Positions 7,509-17,892 of a stretch of DNA of 64,000 bases are shown here, one piece after another. Origin of the DNA: an uncultured Polaribacter sp. (GTDB lineage Bacteria > Bacteroidota > Bacteroidia > Flavobacteriales > Flavobacteriaceae). The DNA is taken from contig NZ_CANMBY010000004.1 of the NCBI RefSeq assembly GCF_947496195.1, positions 117,027 to 181,026 of the forward strand, given 5' to 3'. The position numbers were made by a program, and so were the translations under genes. The notes under the pieces were generated by a model. That model was not told the DNA's origin. It made no database searches and saw only the letters and a list, made by a program, of their open reading frames with translations. Positions within the stretch are counted from its first letter, which is position 1. Each line of letters begins with the position of its first letter.

Positions 7509-7757
7509 ATGAAAATAACTTTATATGGTAAACAAGGACATGCATACACTGTTGCCTTTAAAAATTTTTTAAATTCAACAGATGTGCCTTATATCTATAA
7601 AGACATTTCTAAAGATGTTGATGCCAGAGAACATAGTAAAAAGTTATATAATGGAGTTGCAAAATTTCCTACTTTATTTGTAGATGAAGAAGTGTATTTA
7701 ACACCTACAACAGAAGAGTTTAATAAGATAATGCAAGATTTAAAATTAAGAGCTTAA
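7509..7757 (+). CDS. Glutaredoxin-fold protein lacking the active-site cysteines
   Basis: 82 residues with the size and strand/helix order of glutaredoxin. MKITLYGKQGHAYTVAFKNFL aligns with the glutaredoxin start, but the CPYC active site is replaced by HAYT, so both redox cysteines are absent. The cis-Pro motif is kept as KFPTLFVDEEVYL (about 52-64). A dithiol or monothiol activity by this site is therefore impossible. It may bind glutathione-like ligands or a partner, or have become a structural or sensory protein. It is the last gene of the azoreductase operon. Confidence 0.8.
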   Translation: MKITLYGKQGHAYTVAFKNFLNSTDVPYIYKDISKDVDAREHSKKLYNGVAKFPTLFVDEEVYLTPTTEEFNKIMQDLKLRA

Positions 7758-7854
7758 AAAATGATTTGAAGCTAGAAGTAGGAAGTTTGAAGTTCTCACC
7801 AAACAACAAACATCACATATCCATCAACTAGCATAAAATACCAAACATTAAAAC

Positions 7855-8292
7855 ATGGGAGATATTTCTAAAGACATAAAATCTAGTTTTAAAAGCAATA
7901 AAGTAAAAGCTTTAATAAACATAAAATATACTTCAAATTGGTTAAATAGTAAAGAAAATGATTTCTTTAAACCTTATGGTATTTCGCCTCAACAGTATAA
8001 TATACTTAGAATTTTACGTGGTGCAAAAGAGAGAGTAAAAGTACAAATCGTAAAAGATAGAATGATAGAAAGAGCACCAAATGCCACACGTTTAATGGAC
8101 AAATTATGTGATAAAAGTCTAATAGAAAGAGAACGTTGTGAACATGATAGAAGAGTAGTTTATGTAAAAATTACAAATCAAGGATTAGAGTTGTTAAAAA
8201 TGATTGATGAAAATAAAAATCTATCATTTCTAGAGAAATTAACAGAAGAAGAAGCAATAACGTTAAGTAATCTTTTAGATAAAATACGTTAA
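7855..8292 (+). CDS. MarR family transcriptional regulator
   Basis: 145 residues with a central winged helix. ISPQQYNILRILRGA is the N-terminal part of the DNA-binding domain, APNATRLMDKLCDKSLIERERC the recognition helix region, and DRRVVYVKITNQG the wing with its conserved D-R. Two cysteines, C85 and C95, flank the recognition helix and wing, a plausible site for thiol-based sensing. It sits in the middle of a cluster whose three promoters carry CCTTGG/CCAAGG operators, so it is the natural candidate repressor. That link is inference; the family call is firm. Confidence 0.92.
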   Translation: MGDISKDIKSSFKSNKVKALINIKYTSNWLNSKENDFFKPYGISPQQYNILRILRGAKERVKVQIVKDRMIERAPNATRLMDKLCDKSLIERERCEHDRRVVYVKITNQGLELLKMIDENKNLSFLEKLTEEEAITLSNLLDKIR

Positions 8293-8311
8293 GCATAACA
8301 AATAAAAAAGA

Positions 8312-8335
8312 AAAAAAAATAGAGTTCTATTTTTT
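8312..8335. repeat. Perfect AT-rich inverted repeat after the MarR gene
   Basis: A run of A followed by ATAGA, then GT, then TCTAT and a run of T gives perfect 11-bp arms. It may act as a weak terminator for the MarR gene or as part of the following promoter. The stem has only two G/C pairs, so terminator function is doubtful. Confidence 0.35.
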
Positions 8336-8340
8336 TGATT

Positions 8341-8364
8341 AAATATTTTCCAAGGAAAATATTT
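8341..8364. promoter_or_regulatory. Nearly perfect CCAAGG palindrome before the pirin pair
   Basis: Arms AAATATTTTCC (8341-8351) and GGAAAATATTT (8354-8364) are exact reverse complements around a central AA. It is the best-formed copy of the operator seen at 4741, 4756, 5577 and 5592. It lies 17 bp before the pirin ATG, just downstream of a loose -7-like TATTTTTTTG (8329-8337), so a bound repressor would block initiation. Confidence 0.65.
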
Positions 8365-8380
8365 AAAAAGTAAAGAAATT

Positions 8381-9250
8381 ATGAAAAATTATAAAACCAT
8401 AGAAAACGTCGTAACAAGTCCTTTAGTAAATATGGGACCCATTCGTTTACGCCAACCTTTACCAACTCAAGGATTAGAAAATGTAGATCCGTTTATTTTA
8501 CTGCATCATTATGGACCTTATGCAATTTCTGAATTTAACAATCCTTTTGATCTAGGTCCTCATCCTCATAGAGGTTTTGAGCCAATTACCTTATTGTTTA
8601 AAGGAGAACAATTTCATAGAGATTCATTAGGAAATGAAATGACAGTGAAAGCTGGTGGAGTTCAATGGACAACAGCTGGTAGAGGTATTATACATGCAGA
8701 AGCTCCCACTAAAGAGTTTGTGAAAAGAGGAGGAGATTTAGAAGGAATTCAGTTGTGGTTAAACTTACCTGCAAAATATAAAATGATGACACCTAATTAT
8801 CAGCATTTAGAAGATGAACAAATTCCGAAATTATTTTCTGAAGATAAAAAAGTACAATTAAATATTGTTGCAGGTCATCAAAAAGAGGTTTTAGGGAATA
8901 TAACCACGCAAACAGAAGTAAATGTATTTACAGCTATTGCTCAAGAAAAAGGTAAAATAGAGATTGATATTCCTAAGCATCATAAATCATTAATTTATCT
9001 TTTAGAAGGTGAAATAGTAGTCAATGCTAAACAAGTTCTTAAAAAAGGAAATCATCAAATGGTTACTTTTAATACAGATGGTGATTTAATAGAATTTGAA
9101 GCAACAGAGAAGAGTACGTTGTTAATTTTATCAGGAGCACCAATTAATGAAAAAGTTGCACAATATGGCCCATATGTAATGAACACGCAGACTGAAATTT
9201 TAGAAGCAATGCGTGATTTTCAACAAGGAAAAATGGGATATTTATATTAA
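8381..9250 (+). CDS. Pirin family protein
   Basis: 289 residues with a bicupin fold. The N-terminal cupin has the metal ligands H61, H63, H105 and E107 (GPHPHRGFEPIT and RGIIHAEAPT), matching the pirin ligand set. The C-terminal pirin_C domain occupies about 185-285. Pirins of this type can oxidise quercetin-like flavonols or act as redox-sensitive iron proteins. It starts 17 bp after a strong palindrome and is followed 18 bp later by a second pirin. The natural substrate is unknown. Confidence 0.93.
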   Translation: MKNYKTIENVVTSPLVNMGPIRLRQPLPTQGLENVDPFILLHHYGPYAISEFNNPFDLGPHPHRGFEPITLLFKGEQFHRDSLGNEMTVKAGGVQWTTAGRGIIHAEAPTKEFVKRGGDLEGIQLWLNLPAKYKMMTPNYQHLEDEQIPKLFSEDKKVQLNIVAGHQKEVLGNITTQTEVNVFTAIAQEKGKIEIDIPKHHKSLIYLLEGEIVVNAKQVLKKGNHQMVTFNTDGDLIEFEATEKSTLLILSGAPINEKVAQYGPYVMNTQTEILEAMRDFQQGKMGYLY

Positions 9251-9268
9251 CAAAAAAACTATAAAAAA

Positions 9269-9976
9269 ATGAAAAAAATAGTTCACAAAGCAGAAACAAG
9301 AGGCTATGCAAATCATGGATGGTTAAAATCTTATCATACATTTAGTTTTGCTGGTTATAACAATCCAGAAAGAATGAATTTTGGAATGTTACGTGTTTTA
9401 AATGATGATGTTGTTCAACCTAAAATGGGTTTTGGTACACATCCTCATAGGAATATGGAAATTATATCTATACCAATTTCAGGAGCATTATCGCATAAAG
9501 ATAGTATGGATAACAAACGTTCTATAGAAGTGGGTGAAGTACAAGTTATGAGTGCAGGTACTGGATTAACACATTCAGAATTTAATGACTCTAAAACAAA
9601 TGAAACTAACTTTTTACAACTTTGGATTATTCCAGAAAAACAAGAAGTAGCCCCTTATTACAATCAAAAAGAGTTTAAAGAAGCAGACAGAAAAAATAAA
9701 TTTCAAACCTTAGTTTCACCAAGAACAAATCTTGTAGAGGGTTCATTACCAATTCATCAACAAGGGTATATTTCTATGATAGATTTAGATGAAAATGTAG
9801 AAACTGAATATCATTTAAAAAACGGTGCTTATTTTTTCTTAATTGATGGCGAAGTTAATATAGCAGATGAAACTCTAGAAAAAAGAGATGCAGTAGGTAT
9901 TATTGAAACAGAAAAAGTAACAGTTAAAGCTAATAAAAATAGTAAGTTATTAGTAGTAGATGTTCCTATGCAATAA
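9269..9976 (+). CDS. YhhW-type pirin family protein
   Basis: 235 residues, the shorter YhhW-like pirin branch. The ligands are H58, H60, H102 and E104 (GTHPHRNMEII and TGLTHSEFN). The opening AETRGYANHGWLKSYHTFSFAGY is typical of this group, some of which have quercetin 2,3-dioxygenase activity. It is co-transcribed with the longer pirin, giving two diverged cupin proteins behind one operator. A strong terminator follows at 9996-10030. Confidence 0.93.
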   Translation: MKKIVHKAETRGYANHGWLKSYHTFSFAGYNNPERMNFGMLRVLNDDVVQPKMGFGTHPHRNMEIISIPISGALSHKDSMDNKRSIEVGEVQVMSAGTGLTHSEFNDSKTNETNFLQLWIIPEKQEVAPYYNQKEFKEADRKNKFQTLVSPRTNLVEGSLPIHQQGYISMIDLDENVETEYHLKNGAYFFLIDGEVNIADETLEKRDAVGIIETEKVTVKANKNSKLLVVDVPMQ

Positions 9977-9989
9977 CTAAAACAAATAA

Positions 9990-12119
<2,130 letters not shown>

Positions 12120-12127
12120 TCTTTTAT

Positions 12128-12135
12128 TATTTTTG
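12128..12135 (+). promoter_or_regulatory. -7 promoter element
   Basis: TATTTTTG matches TAnnTTTG 16 bp before the ATG of the secreted protein at 12152. No clear TTG lies at the expected -33 distance. Confidence 0.45.
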
Positions 12136-12151
12136 TAGAAAATATTTTATA

Positions 12152-12706
12152 ATGAGAAAACTATTTTTTCTTTTTCTAGCTTTTAATGGATTATTAATTT
12201 TTGGACAAAATCAGCCTCCAAAAATGCCAAAGTATAAAGCAAAAAATGCTGCAGGTATATTTTACTATGATGCTGTTGAAGCTGCCAAAAAAATTAAACT
12301 TAAAAAAGAAGAGAAAATTAGTGTATTCTCTAAAATTATAAAAAACTACAATAACGATATTAAAAATATTTCATTTTTAAACGGTCCAAAGTTAAACGAT
12401 GTTGAATTAACTATTAATTCTGTTGGAGAACAGGCATTTAAAAATCCAGACCTAAGAAGTAAGATTCGAAAAATGATTGAAGATACTGTAATACCAGTAA
12501 GAGATTCTGTTTTAAAAAAGGAAAAAAACCTTAATAAAAAATTAGAAGAAGTTTTAAGTAGCAAGCAATTAAAAAAATGGTTACGTTACCAAACTAGCCA
12601 AAAAAATAAATTGATTCCAAAACCACCTCAAAACAATCAAAGTCGTAATAATGGTGGTATGATGCAAAGAAATAGAATGGGAGGTATAGGTCGTAGAAGA
12701 TTCTAA
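12152..12706 (+). CDS. Uncharacterised secreted protein
   Basis: 184 residues. An N-terminal signal peptide (KLFFLFLAFNGLLIFG, with cleavage likely near G18) precedes a helical, Lys-rich region. Residues near 127-137 read LSSKQLKKWLRYQ, which loosely recalls the L-x-x-x-Q-x-x-x-W patterns of Spy/CpxP-like or P25-type periplasmic proteins. The last 35 residues are low complexity, rich in Asn, Gln, Met, Gly and Arg. I do not recognise the family and assign no function. It converges directly on the next gene, with zero bases between the stop codons. Confidence 0.75.
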   Translation: MRKLFFLFLAFNGLLIFGQNQPPKMPKYKAKNAAGIFYYDAVEAAKKIKLKKEEKISVFSKIIKNYNNDIKNISFLNGPKLNDVELTINSVGEQAFKNPDLRSKIRKMIEDTVIPVRDSVLKKEKNLNKKLEEVLSSKQLKKWLRYQTSQKNKLIPKPPQNNQSRNNGGMMQRNRMGGIGRRRF

Positions 12707-13669
12707 CTATTTAACCATTTTTACAGAGTTAATATGGCCATCCCAATCATATTCTTTTATAGGATTATTGGGGTCTAATTTCCATTTACCATCAACTATA
12801 AACTTATAATGGTATTTACCACCTGAAAGTTTTGTTTTAAAAATCCAACCTTTTTTGGTTTTGGTCATTACATAATCAGTTTCAGACCAATTATTAAAAG
12901 AACCAGCTAAAATTACTTCTTTAGCATTTTTAAAATCTTCTAACAAAAAAGTAACTTCTTTTTTAATGTCTATGAAAGAGTTGTATTGGTCAAATTCATT
13001 AAGTGTTTTGTTTGGGTTTTTAGGGTCTTCAATCCATTTACCATCTACAATAAATTTATATTCATAATAATTTGGAGGTAGTTGTAAAGTAAGTTTCCAA
13101 CCATTTTTGGTTTTAATCATTTTGTACAGATACTCATTCCATTTGTTAAAAGAACCACTTAAAATTACTTCTTTAGCATCTTTAAATCCCTCTAAATTAA
13201 AGGTAGTATTGCCATCTTCTGCTATTTGAGTTGGTATTATTTTTAAATTATAACTATTTAGCAGAAGCCCATAAGGTGTTTTGGCTACTATTTTATTTGG
13301 TGTATTTTCAGTTGGTTCTGCCCAAAGTTTATTGTTAACAACAAATTTGAACTCCCAATTAAAATCTTCATTAAAATCTGAAAGCTTTTTTTTAAGTTGA
13401 TAAATATTGTCATCAACCTTTTTCATTACCCATTTTTTTCGAGACCAATTATTAAAATTACCAGCAACAACTACCTTTTTTATATCAAAATCAGAAAAAT
13501 CTAATCTTGTATCATTTTTATCTAATGTTGCTTTTTCATAATCTCTTTTATCAAAGGTAAAAACAATATAATCTCCTTCTATTTTATATCCTTTTACAGC
13601 ATTATTTTGTGAAAATGCTGTGGTTATAAAACAGAAAAGAAAAATTATATGTAATACTTTTTTTATCAA
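12707..13669 (-). CDS. Secreted protein with three glycogen-binding (AMPK/CBM48-like) repeats
   Basis: 320 residues with a signal peptide (about 1-20). Three repeated E-set modules at about 45-125, 150-230 and 245-318 share a G-(S/N)-F-N-(N/K)-W core, a K-x-GW strand and Y-x-Y-K-F-(I/V)-V-D-G-K-W. This is the signature of AMPK-type glycogen-binding domains. Enzymatic residues are absent, so it probably binds alpha-glucan or has another adhesive role in the periplasm or outside. Its ATG overlaps the stop of the retropepsin-like gene by 4 bp, so they form an operon. Confidence 0.85.
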   Translation of the reverse strand: MIKKVLHIIFLFCFITTAFSQNNAVKGYKIEGDYIVFTFDKRDYEKATLDKNDTRLDFSDFDIKKVVVAGNFNNWSRKKWVMKKVDDNIYQLKKKLSDFNEDFNWEFKFVVNNKLWAEPTENTPNKIVAKTPYGLLLNSYNLKIIPTQIAEDGNTTFNLEGFKDAKEVILSGSFNKWNEYLYKMIKTKNGWKLTLQLPPNYYEYKFIVDGKWIEDPKNPNKTLNEFDQYNSFIDIKKEVTFLLEDFKNAKEVILAGSFNNWSETDYVMTKTKKGWIFKTKLSGGKYHYKFIVDGKWKLDPNNPIKEYDWDGHINSVKMVK

Positions 13670-14649
13670 TTTCTTAAAATAGGATATTTAATAAAATACA
13701 GTTTTTCTTTTTTATAATTGATAATTACTCTTTGTTGTGCAAAGAAATCATGTCCTAAAATACCATCTAATTTTGTGCCAAATGCTTTATTCATATTATG
13801 CAAATTAGTTACTATAGTTTTCATTGGCCCAAAATAAATTTGATCGTTAAGTTTTAGTCTATGTAAATTGCCATATAAAACTTCAATTTTCTTTGAACTA
13901 GCACCTATTAATTCAACTCTTTTTTTAGGATAAAAGTTATTAAATACATCTTTAGATAATTTAGAATTTAATTGATTAAATTCAGCACCAGTATCTATAC
14001 CAAAGGTAACTTTTTCTTTATTAATAAATCCATCAACAACAATAACGTGCTTTTTTAATTTGAAATTTAAAGTATCTATTATTTCTTCTAAATAGTTTTG
14101 TTTTCCAAGCCTATTTCCATCTTTATCAATCTTTGTAAGTGTAATTTGGTTTAGAAATAAATCTATAAAAATTTCATAATCTTTAAGAATAGAATAGCCA
14201 ATAATCCCTAAAAGTTTAATTTTTTTATTTTTTTCTATATGAGAAAGGTTTATTACATCTGAATTTTTATTTTTTAAATTTAAGTTTTTAAAAGCTAGAC
14301 TTTTAATTCTTTTTTCTATGGGTATTTCTACACTACCTGTAACCCCAGAAGTTTCTCCTTTTTTAGCATAATTAAATGGATACGTTTTAAAATAATTTTT
14401 ATTTAATAATAAAGTTTCTGAGCCTGTATCAATAATAAAATTTCCTTTTTGTTCATTTAATTCTCCTTCTATTACAATTAATCTATCTACAAGCTTAAAA
14501 GGAATTCTTGTTGTAAATTGATTAATTTTTTCTGCATTATTAAATAGCAGAGGTAATTCTGGAAAAGGTTTTAAATCATTTTTAGAGCTAAAACCAAATG
14601 TTTGTAGACTAATAAAAATAAAAATAATGAGGTTGATGATTCTTTTCAT
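13666..14649 (-). CDS. Secreted retropepsin-like aspartyl protease
   Basis: 327 residues with a signal peptide. Two aspartyl protease half-sites are visible: FIIDTGSETLLL with D74 and FGIDTGAEFNQL with D219. The protein therefore carries both catalytic Asp-Thr-Gly motifs in one chain. A C-terminal GILGHDFFAQ segment matches the usual end of the second lobe. It is likely periplasmic or surface-exposed. It is the first gene of a two-gene minus-strand operon with the triple glycogen-binding protein, and may process that or other envelope proteins (inference). Confidence 0.87.
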   Translation of the reverse strand: MKRIINLIIFIFISLQTFGFSSKNDLKPFPELPLLFNNAEKINQFTTRIPFKLVDRLIVIEGELNEQKGNFIIDTGSETLLLNKNYFKTYPFNYAKKGETSGVTGSVEIPIEKRIKSLAFKNLNLKNKNSDVINLSHIEKNKKIKLLGIIGYSILKDYEIFIDLFLNQITLTKIDKDGNRLGKQNYLEEIIDTLNFKLKKHVIVVDGFINKEKVTFGIDTGAEFNQLNSKLSKDVFNNFYPKKRVELIGASSKKIEVLYGNLHRLKLNDQIYFGPMKTIVTNLHNMNKAFGTKLDGILGHDFFAQQRVIINYKKEKLYFIKYPILRN

Positions 14650-14760
14650 ATAATAGAGACGCTTAAACTTATTGTATTGTTACATTTATTAGTTTTTAAC
14701 ATGTTAAAAAAATCAAAATAAATTATCGATATTTGCTTTTACTAATTTAACAATGATATT

Positions 14761-14943
14761 ATGAGTATGAATAAAAATACAGTCTTAGGATGGGCTACTT
14801 TTTTAATGATTGCAATGGGTGTTATCTTAATATTAATGGGTGCTTACAGGTATGATGATGTAGCAGGCTGGGGTTTTGCAACAGTTGGTTTTGGCTTTTT
14901 TTGTATTGCCTGGGTATTTAATGCTTTAAAAGGTAGAGTTTAA
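14761..14943 (+). CDS. Small membrane protein, probably CAL67264 family
   Basis: 60 residues with two membrane helices (about 8-27 and 34-53) joined by YRYDDVAGWG. From memory this matches a short flavobacterial family named after Gramella CAL67264. The role is unknown. It lies 52 bp upstream of ettA in the same direction. It has clear coding character despite its size: the hydrophobic pattern is regular and it ends in a charged NALKGRV tail. Confidence 0.75.
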   Translation: MSMNKNTVLGWATFLMIAMGVILILMGAYRYDDVAGWGFATVGFGFFCIAWVFNALKGRV

Positions 14944-14995
14944 AAGTTTACATTCAATAAAATTTTTCTTTTTAATTTTTAAAATACTACAATAA

Positions 14996-16687
14996 ATGAG
15001 TGATGATAAGAAAGTAATCTTTTCGATGAATAAGGTTTCTAAAACCTATCAATCTACAGGCAAACAAGTCTTAAAAGATATTTATCTAAGCTTTTTCTAT
15101 GGAGCTAAAATTGGTATTCTTGGTTTAAATGGTTCTGGTAAATCTACCTTACTTAAAATTATAGCTGGTGTAGAAAAAAACTATCAAGGTGATGTTACTT
15201 TTTCACCAGGATATAAAGTGGGTTATTTAGAACAAGAACCACAATTAGATCCAGAAAAAACAGTATTAGAAGTCGTAAAAGAAGGAGTAGCAGAAACAGT
15301 TGCAATTTTAGACGAATACAATAAAATTAACGACTTATTTGGTTTGGAAGAAGTCTATTCTGATGCAGATAAGATGGAAAAATTAATGAACCAACAAGCA
15401 GAACTACAAGATAAGATTGATGCTGCCAATGCTTGGGAATTAGACACTAAATTAGAAATAGCAATGGATGCTTTACGTACTCCAGATTCTGATAAGAAAA
15501 TCGGTGTTTTATCTGGAGGAGAAAAGCGTAGAGTTGCATTATGTAGACTATTATTACAAGAACCTGAAATCTTATTATTAGATGAGCCTACCAACCATTT
15601 AGATGCAGAATCTGTGCATTGGTTAGAGCATCATTTAGCACAATATAAAGGAACTGTTATTGCAGTTACACACGATAGATATTTCTTAGACAATGTAGCT
15701 GGTTGGATTTTAGAATTAGATAGAGGAGAGGGTATACCTTGGAAAGGAAATTATTCTTCTTGGTTAGATCAAAAATCTCAAAGAATGGCGCAAGAAAGCA
15801 AAACAGCTAGTAAACGTCAAAAAACTTTAGAAAGAGAATTAGATTGGGTTAGGCAAGGAGCCAAAGGAAGGCAAACCAAACAAAAAGCTCGTTTAAAGAA
15901 TTACGAGAAATTAATGAGCCAAGACCAAAAACAAGTTGATGAAAAGCTAGAAATTTACATTCCTAATGGACCACGTTTAGGAACTAATGTTATCGAAGCT
16001 AATGGGGTTTCTAAAGCTTATGGAGATAAGTTGCTTTACGAAGATTTAAACTTTAATTTACCACAAGCTGGTATTGTAGGTATCATTGGTCCAAATGGAG
16101 CAGGAAAAACAACTATTTTTAAAATGATTATGGGAGAAGAAACTCCTGATAAAGGGAATTTTAAAGTAGGGGAAACTGCAAAAATTGCATATGTAGATCA
16201 AGCACATTCAGACATAAACCCAGATAAAACCATTTGGGAGAACTTTTCTGATGGTCAAGATTTAGTAATGATGGGAGGAAGACAGGTAAATTCTAGAGCA
16301 TATTTAAGTCGTTTTAATTTTTCTGGAAGCGAACAAAATAAAAAGGTGTCAACTTTATCTGGTGGAGAAAGAAACAGATTACACCTAGCAATGACTCTAA
16401 AAGAAGAAGGTAACGTTTTGCTTTTAGATGAGCCAACAAACGATTTAGATGTAAATACACTAAGAGCTCTTGAGGAAGGATTAGAAAATTTTGCTGGTTG
16501 TGCAGTTGTAATTAGTCATGATAGATGGTTTCTAGATAGAATTTGTACACATATTTTAGCTTTTGAAGGAGATAGTCAAGTATATTTCTTTGAAGGTTCT
16601 TTCTCTGATTACGAAGAAAATAAGAAGAAACGTTTGGGTGGAGACTTAATGCCTAAACGTATTAAATATAAAAAGTTAATTAGATAA
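14996..16687 (+). CDS. ettA: Energy-dependent translational throttle protein EttA (ABC-F ATPase)
   Basis: 563 residues, the EttA length, with two ABC ATPase domains. Walker A GLNGSGKS (about 43-50) and GPNGAGKT (about 365-372), signatures LSGGEKRR and LSGGERNR, and Walker B LLLDEPTNHLD and LLLDEPTNDLD are all intact. The linker between the domains is rich in Lys, Arg and Gln. ABC-F proteins bind the ribosomal E site; EttA gates the first elongation step in response to the ATP/ADP ratio. There are no membrane segments. A strong hairpin terminator follows at once. Confidence 0.96.
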   Translation: MSDDKKVIFSMNKVSKTYQSTGKQVLKDIYLSFFYGAKIGILGLNGSGKSTLLKIIAGVEKNYQGDVTFSPGYKVGYLEQEPQLDPEKTVLEVVKEGVAETVAILDEYNKINDLFGLEEVYSDADKMEKLMNQQAELQDKIDAANAWELDTKLEIAMDALRTPDSDKKIGVLSGGEKRRVALCRLLLQEPEILLLDEPTNHLDAESVHWLEHHLAQYKGTVIAVTHDRYFLDNVAGWILELDRGEGIPWKGNYSSWLDQKSQRMAQESKTASKRQKTLERELDWVRQGAKGRQTKQKARLKNYEKLMSQDQKQVDEKLEIYIPNGPRLGTNVIEANGVSKAYGDKLLYEDLNFNLPQAGIVGIIGPNGAGKTTIFKMIMGEETPDKGNFKVGETAKIAYVDQAHSDINPDKTIWENFSDGQDLVMMGGRQVNSRAYLSRFNFSGSEQNKKVSTLSGGERNRLHLAMTLKEEGNVLLLDEPTNDLDVNTLRALEEGLENFAGCAVVISHDRWFLDRICTHILAFEGDSQVYFFEGSFSDYEENKKKRLGGDLMPKRIKYKKLIR

Positions 16688-16689
16688 AA

Positions 16690-16722
16690 AAAATCCTTAG
16701 TAACTATACTAAGGATTTTATT
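16690..16722 (+). terminator. Terminator after ettA
   Basis: AAAATCCTTAGTA (16690-16702) pairs perfectly with TACTAAGGATTTT (16707-16719) around ACTA. It starts 3 bp after the ettA stop and works in both directions. Confidence 0.9.
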
Positions 16723-16820
16723 TACCTTTTTCAAGGAAACAATTATTGAGGGAATACTATTATTGTATAAATTTAATCTTTTTTATTATATATTTTATAA
16801 GGAAAAACCCCTTAAATAAA

Positions 16821-16851
16821 TAAGAAAAACACCCATTTTAAAAATGGGTGT
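16821..16851 (-). terminator. Terminator of the minus-strand Arg/Asn-rich protein gene
   Basis: ACACCCATTT (16829-16838) pairs with AAATGGGTGT (16842-16851). On the minus strand the stem is followed by a T-rich run (the A tract at 16821-16828). It lies 15 bp beyond the stop of the gene at 16866-17672. Confidence 0.88.
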
Positions 16852-16865
16852 CTAATAAAGAACTA

Positions 16866-17672
16866 TTAATTCCTTCTTTTTCTCTCAACTTTTTTACCCC
16901 TATTATTTTTTACTGGAGATCTTCTTTTGTTTTCTGTAACAGTTTCTCTTTTAGTATTTCTTTTTATTTTATTGATTTTCTTATTTGAATTCGATTTTCT
17001 ATAAGAGAATTCACTATTTCTATTCGTTCTATTTCTTCTAGTATTGTCAATTCTTTTATTTCTATCAGAAGCAGCTTTACGTCTTCTAATAACTCTGTCA
17101 TTTTTACCAACCCTTGCATTTTTATTAGCTCTATAATAATAGAAGTTTCTATCTTCTCTAAATCTTGTATAGTTTCTATTGAAATCATTTCTGAAAAAGA
17201 AACGATCGTTAAAGTTGAATATTCTACCTATGTTTAAATTTATTCTTACACCATTGTCAACGTAATAATTGTCTCTTACATCACCATAAAAAATAGGATA
17301 ACCCCATCTGTCATATCTAACTTCTAAATTACCAACTCTAAATAACCTATTTCTTCGATAATTAATAAAAACATTACCAATTCTAGTTACGTTTCCTCTA
17401 AAATCATAGTTAATAAAGACATTACCAACTCTTCGAATTCTTCCTCTAAAATCTCTATCTATTCTTACACCTCTATTATTAAAACTTGTATCGAAATCAA
17501 AATCTCCATTTGTAAATACAAAAAATTCGATTCCTCGTTCAAAAAAATTAACTGCGTTGTTATAAGAATAATTATTTACCCAATATCTGTTTGTTAATTT
17601 TGAGCCATTTGTGGCTTCTACAGAAGAAACCATCATGAACATTGCTACTAAAAAATATAATCCTCTTTTCAT
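16866..17672 (-). CDS. Secreted Arg/Asn-rich protein with short beta repeats
   Basis: 268 residues. A signal peptide (about 1-20) is followed by a region of near-repeats at 81-126: RVGNVFINYDFRGN, RIGNVFINYRRNR and RVGNLEVRYDRWGYP. Residues 130-185 are rich in Asn, Phe, Arg and Tyr, and the last 80 are an extremely basic, probably disordered tail. I recognise this only as a type of flavobacterial envelope protein of unknown role. A sigma-54-like promoter precedes it, which is unusual among neighbours that use TAnnTTTG. Confidence 0.75.
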   Translation of the reverse strand: MKRGLYFLVAMFMMVSSVEATNGSKLTNRYWVNNYSYNNAVNFFERGIEFFVFTNGDFDFDTSFNNRGVRIDRDFRGRIRRVGNVFINYDFRGNVTRIGNVFINYRRNRLFRVGNLEVRYDRWGYPIFYGDVRDNYYVDNGVRINLNIGRIFNFNDRFFFRNDFNRNYTRFREDRNFYYYRANKNARVGKNDRVIRRRKAASDRNKRIDNTRRNRTNRNSEFSYRKSNSNKKINKIKRNTKRETVTENKRRSPVKNNRGKKVERKRRN

Positions 17673-17737
17673 AATATATGGTTTAAAGGGTTTTGCCTAC
17701 TCTTTTGCTTTTCGGCTTCCGCATTTGTTTTAGTATT

Positions 17738-17754
17738 TTCAAAGAGCGTGCCAA
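17738..17754 (-). promoter_or_regulatory. Sigma-54 (RpoN) type promoter
   Basis: On the minus strand this reads TTGGCACGCTCTTTGAA. It matches YTGGCACGrNNNTTGCW with GG and GA separated by exactly 10 bases; the only departures are C for R, and A for C in the -12 GC. Predicted transcription start is near 17728, giving a leader of about 55 nt to the ATG at 17672. No enhancer-binding protein gene is nearby. Confidence 0.7.
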
Positions 17755-17892
17755 AATTTTAATAGCTTGTTTTATTGTTTTTAAACAATTGTTAATCAGT
17801 TATATATAATTTTTAAAACCAATTTAAAATAAAACGATTTAAGAAAGTAAATTGTATTATATTTATAAAACTTAGAAAATTTTATAAGATTA

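Noticed and set aside
8312..8335. Rho-independent terminator for the MarR gene
   Set aside because: Arms are perfect but almost purely A/T, so stability is low. Reported only as a repeat.
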